From Candidatus Zhuqueibacterota bacterium (GTDB lineage: Bacteria > SM23-31), in assembly GCA_022562855.1 (NCBI GenBank), contig JADFON010000063.1, forward strand, positions 1 through 8,350: a DNA stretch of 8,350 bases, written 5' to 3'. Positions within the stretch are counted from its first letter, which is position 1, and each line of letters opens with the position of its first letter. The translations under genes and the position numbers were made by a program. The notes beneath the pieces were generated by a model that saw nothing but the letters and a program-made list of their open reading frames with translations, searched no databases and was not told where the DNA came from. Shown one piece after another: positions 6,117 through 8,350 of this stretch.

Positions 6117-7451
6117 ATGTTTGGCGAATTAACAGAAAAATTAGAATCCATCATAAAGAAGCTTCGCGGTCTGGGACGGATTACGGAAAAAAATATCGAG
6201 GAGTCTCTACGTTCTATAAGGCTGGTTCTTTTAGAAGCGGATGTTAATTACAAGGTAGCAAAAGAGTTTATAGAGGGAGTCAAAGAAAAGGCGACCGGGC
6301 AGGAAGTTTTAAAAAGTATCTCACCCGCACAGCAGATAATAAAAATAATTTACGATGAATTGACCAAATTACTCGGGGAGCCTTTCCGTGATATAGAGAT
6401 TCAGCCGACTTCCCCAACCATCATTATGGTTGTTGGTCTGCAAGGTTCGGGAAAGACGACATTCTGCGGAAAATTGGCGCGTTATTTTCAGAAAAAAGGC
6501 AAAAAACCGTTTCTTGCCTCTGTTGATGTATACCGACCCGCAGCAAGAAAACAGCTTGAAGTTCTCGGAAAATCTCTTGACATTCCGGTCTTTGGTATGG
6601 ACTCAAACGAGCCAAAGACTATTGCAAAAGAGTCTTTAAAGGAATGTAAAAGGATAAAAGGAGATATATTAATTCTCGATACGGCAGGCAGACTGCATGT
6701 AGACAATGAAATGATGGAAGAGCTTTCCGGATTAAATAGAGAGCTAAAACCACACGAGATTTTCTTTGTCGCCGACGGTATGACGGGTCAGGATGCAGTT
6801 AATTCCGCTTCATCATTCCTTGAGCACGTTGACTTCACCGGTGTTGTTCTCACAAAGCTTGATGGCGATGCAAGGGGCGGCGCCGCTCTTTCCATTAGCG
6901 CTGTAACCCACAAACCGATCAGGTTTATATCTACAGGTGAAAAATTAGCCGATTTAGAGCCGTTTCATCCTGAAAGACTGGCGTCCCGGATTCTTGGAAT
7001 GGGTGATATCGTTTCTCTTGTTGAGAAGGCGCAGGAATCGGTAGATACAAAAGAAGCCCAGGAACTTGAAAAGAGATTAACACATTCTGAATTCACGTTT
7101 GATGATTTCAAGGAACAATTGCATCATCTGAAAAATATGGGTCCCCTGGATAAGCTTGCGGAAATGATTCCTGGCGCTCGCAACATGGGTATTAAGGGGA
7201 TGCAAATGGATGAAGGAGCTTTGAAGAGAACAGAGGCAATAATAAATTCAATGACTCCTTATGAAAGAATAACGCCGAAAATAATCAACGGAAGCCGCCG
7301 CAAAAGAATAGCGCTTGGAAGCGGGTGCTCTGTTCAGGATATTAACAGACTGCTTAATCAGTTTTCGCAAATGCAAAAGATGATTAAGAACTTTTCAAGA
7401 TCCCGTTCTGCCATGAATTCAATGGCAAACCAGTTTTTTGCCGCGAATTAA
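6117..7451 (+). CDS. ffh: Signal recognition particle protein Ffh (SRP54 GTPase)
   Basis: Ffh binds 4.5S RNA and signal sequences on ribosome-nascent chains and delivers them to the receptor FtsY at the inner membrane. The 444 residues show the full three-domain order. The N domain (1-90) contains the LLEADVN motif (38-44). The G domain (about 100-297) has P-loop GLQGSGKTT (107-115), SVDVYRPAA (135-143), DTAGR (188-192), TKLDGDARGG (246-255) and ISTGEKLADLEPF (271-283). The Met-rich M domain (about 325-435) carries the RNA-binding RRKRIALGSG (394-403) and the following NRLLNQF helix. Length and all catalytic motifs are normal. The ATG at 6117 begins the standard MFGELTEKLE N-terminus but has only a weak ribosome site. 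It is followed 97 bases later by rpsP, a gene order seen in many bacteria. The 4.5S RNA gene is not recognisable in the window. Confidence 0.98.
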   Translation: MFGELTEKLESIIKKLRGLGRITEKNIEESLRSIRLVLLEADVNYKVAKEFIEGVKEKATGQEVLKSISPAQQIIKIIYDELTKLLGEPFRDIEIQPTSPTIIMVVGLQGSGKTTFCGKLARYFQKKGKKPFLASVDVYRPAARKQLEVLGKSLDIPVFGMDSNEPKTIAKESLKECKRIKGDILILDTAGRLHVDNEMMEELSGLNRELKPHEIFFVADGMTGQDAVNSASSFLEHVDFTGVVLTKLDGDARGGAALSISAVTHKPIRFISTGEKLADLEPFHPERLASRILGMGDIVSLVEKAQESVDTKEAQELEKRLTHSEFTFDDFKEQLHHLKNMGPLDKLAEMIPGARNMGIKGMQMDEGALKRTEAIINSMTPYERITPKIINGSRRKRIALGSGCSVQDINRLLNQFSQMQKMIKNFSRSRSAMNSMANQFFAAN

Positions 7452-7468
7452 TAGTTAGAAATGTGATA

Positions 7469-7498
7469 TTGAATAGATTGACAATGAGTGTTTATATT
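7469..7498 (+). promoter_or_regulatory. Possible promoter ahead of rpsP
   Basis: TTGAAT (7469-7474), an 18-base spacer and TATATT (7493-7498) lie in the 97-base ffh-rpsP gap, 50 bases before the GTG start. It could add ribosomal-protein-level expression on top of read-through from ffh. No terminator is seen between the two genes. The -35 match is only four of six. Confidence 0.35.
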
Positions 7499-7533
7499 GT
7501 TCTGATGAGCAGAGCAATAATCATATTATTTAT

Positions 7534-7539
7534 AAGGAG
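7534..7539 (+). promoter_or_regulatory. Shine-Dalgarno site selecting the GTG start of rpsP
   Basis: AAGGAG lies nine bases before GTG 7549. The reading frame from this GTG gives the canonical S16 N-terminus at once, so the start is secure although not ATG. Confidence 0.8.
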
Positions 7540-7548
7540 CAGGATTTA

Positions 7549-8350
7549 GTGGCAACGAAAATACGACTTGCGAGACTGGGAAGAAAAAAGAAACCGTTTT
7601 ATAGAATCATGGTGACCGACAGCCGTGCTCCCAGGGACGGCAGGCATGTGGAGCAAATCGGATATTATAATCCTTTAAAAAATCCAAAAGAAGTAGAAGT
7701 TAAACGTGAAAGAGCTTTGCATTGGTTGAGCCAGGGAGCAGAGTTGACGTTTGCCGCCCGTAATCTTTTGTCGGGTCAAGGAATTCTTCTGGAGTTGGAA
7801 TTGAGAAGACAAAACAAGACCGAAGACGAAATAAAAGAAGAACTTCAAAAATTTGCTTTTGTGCAAGAGCTTAAATTGAAAAACCGGGCAAAAAAGAAAA
7901 AAGTGGAAGTTGGAGCAAAGGCAAAAATGAGTGAAACGGAAGCTGTGGCACAAGAAGAAACAACGACTGTCGCAGAAGAAGCTGAAATAAGCAATGAAAA
8001 AGTTGCAGTGGATACGGAAACCGCTATTGGAGTAGAAACCGAAGCAGCCCCGGAAGAAGCGTCGGCAAAATCAGAGAAGGATACGTCGGAAGAAACGGAA
8101 ACAAAAGATGAGCCGGTGGTAGAAGCAGTGCAGGAAGGTGAAAGCGATTCGGGAACGGAGTCTGCCGGGGAAGCCGTTGTAACAGAAACTGAGGCTGAAA
8201 TATCAGAAACCTCTGAAGCTGTGAGCGGAGAACCTGAAACAGCGGCAGAAGCCGACCAAACTACGGAAACCGCCGCGGAAGAATCGGTGGAGAATTCGGG
8301 AGATTCTGCAGAAGATAAAACAGAAGATAAAACAGAAGAAACCCAGGCAG
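7549..8350 (+). CDS. rpsP: 30S ribosomal protein S16 with long acidic C-terminal extension (3' end outside window)
   Basis: S16 is an early-binding protein of the 30S subunit, needed for folding of the 16S rRNA 5' domain. Residues 1-85 are a normal S16: TKIRLARLGRKKKPFYRI (3-20), DSRAPRDGRHVEQIGYYNPL (24-43), ERALHWLSQGA (54-64) and the RNLLSGQGILL end (71-81). The core is followed by a charged helix (about 88-112), a basic patch RAKKKK (113-118), and from about 127 an extension with no stop before the window edge. Of the 141 tail residues seen, 47 are Asp or Glu and 6 are Lys, with no Arg, aromatic or Cys residue. S16 is often only 80-90 residues; FCB-group proteins can be longer, but this one exceeds 267. 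The start is GTG with an AAGGAG site. It follows ffh. The genes that often come next (rimM, trmD, rplS) are not in the window. Confidence 0.95.
   Translation, partial: MATKIRLARLGRKKKPFYRIMVTDSRAPRDGRHVEQIGYYNPLKNPKEVEVKRERALHWLSQGAELTFAARNLLSGQGILLELELRRQNKTEDEIKEELQKFAFVQELKLKNRAKKKKVEVGAKAKMSETEAVAQEETTTVAEEAEISNEKVAVDTETAIGVETEAAPEEASAKSEKDTSEETETKDEPVVEAVQEGESDSGTESAGEAVVTETEAEISETSEAVSGEPETAAEADQTTETAAEESVENSGDSAEDKTEDKTEETQA
8311..8334 (+). repeat. Two tandem copies of a 12-base unit in the rpsP tail
   Basis: GAAGATAAAACA occurs twice in a row (8311-8322 and 8323-8334), encoding EDKT twice, followed by a diverging GAAGAA. It suggests that the acidic tail grows by in-frame slippage or duplication. 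Confidence 0.8.

Noticed and set aside
7478-7483. Perfect TTGACA -35 box before rpsP
   Set aside because: At 16-18 bases downstream only TCTGAT-like sequence is found, a poor -10; the TTGAAT/TATATT pair just upstream is the better candidate.
7502-7509. CTGATGAG resembling a hammerhead ribozyme core
   Set aside because: No GAAA core half follows at a sensible distance and no flanking helices form; chance match.
7675-7953. 92-residue minus-strand Phe-rich reading frame
   Set aside because: Antisense of the Glu/Lys-rich S16 region; Phe richness is merely the complement of GAA/AAA codons.

Overview
The window looks like chromosomal DNA of a Gram-negative bacterium, most likely from the FCB side of the tree (Bacteroidetes/Chlorobi/Ignavibacteria/Marinimicrobia-like). 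This is inferred from four things together: a TonB-dependent outer-membrane receptor, an exported 'choice-of-anchor V'/Reeler-type protein, bacillithiol biosynthesis genes, and a ribosomal protein S16 with a long acidic tail. I cannot place it more precisely from sequence alone. No mobile element, CRISPR array, tRNA or rRNA is visible. No gene-free stretch exceeds 300 bases.

Layout. (1) Positions 1-1005, plus strand: the 3' part of a TonB-dependent receptor, cut by the window edge and carrying an in-frame TAG at 25-27. (2) Positions 1038-2721, minus strand: two exported-protein genes, a seven-bladed beta-propeller of the Vgb/'streptogramin lyase' fold and, beyond an intrinsic terminator, a small protein with a C-x3-C-H motif. 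(3) Positions 2722-2963: a divergent, AT-rich intergenic region with a perfect 16-bp palindrome. (4) Positions 2964-5996, plus strand: a tightly packed three-gene operon made of a SAM-dependent methyltransferase, bshC and bshB1, with a 4-nt overlap at the first junction and 1 nt between genes at the second. (5) Positions 6117-8350, plus strand: ffh (SRP54), then rpsP (S16), which runs off the window with an acidic tail of at least 141 residues.

How the genes work together. BshB1 deacetylates GlcNAc-malate and BshC adds cysteine to give the thiol bacillithiol. The translationally coupled methyltransferase is a good candidate for making N-methyl-bacillithiol, the derivative described in Chlorobium-type bacteria. 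The glycosyltransferase BshA, needed for the first step, is not in the window. ffh and rpsP form a common bacterial pair linking protein targeting to ribosome assembly. The best candidates for unusual biology are the methyltransferase-bshC-bshB1 operon, the S16 tail, and the exported propeller plus C-x3-C-H protein.
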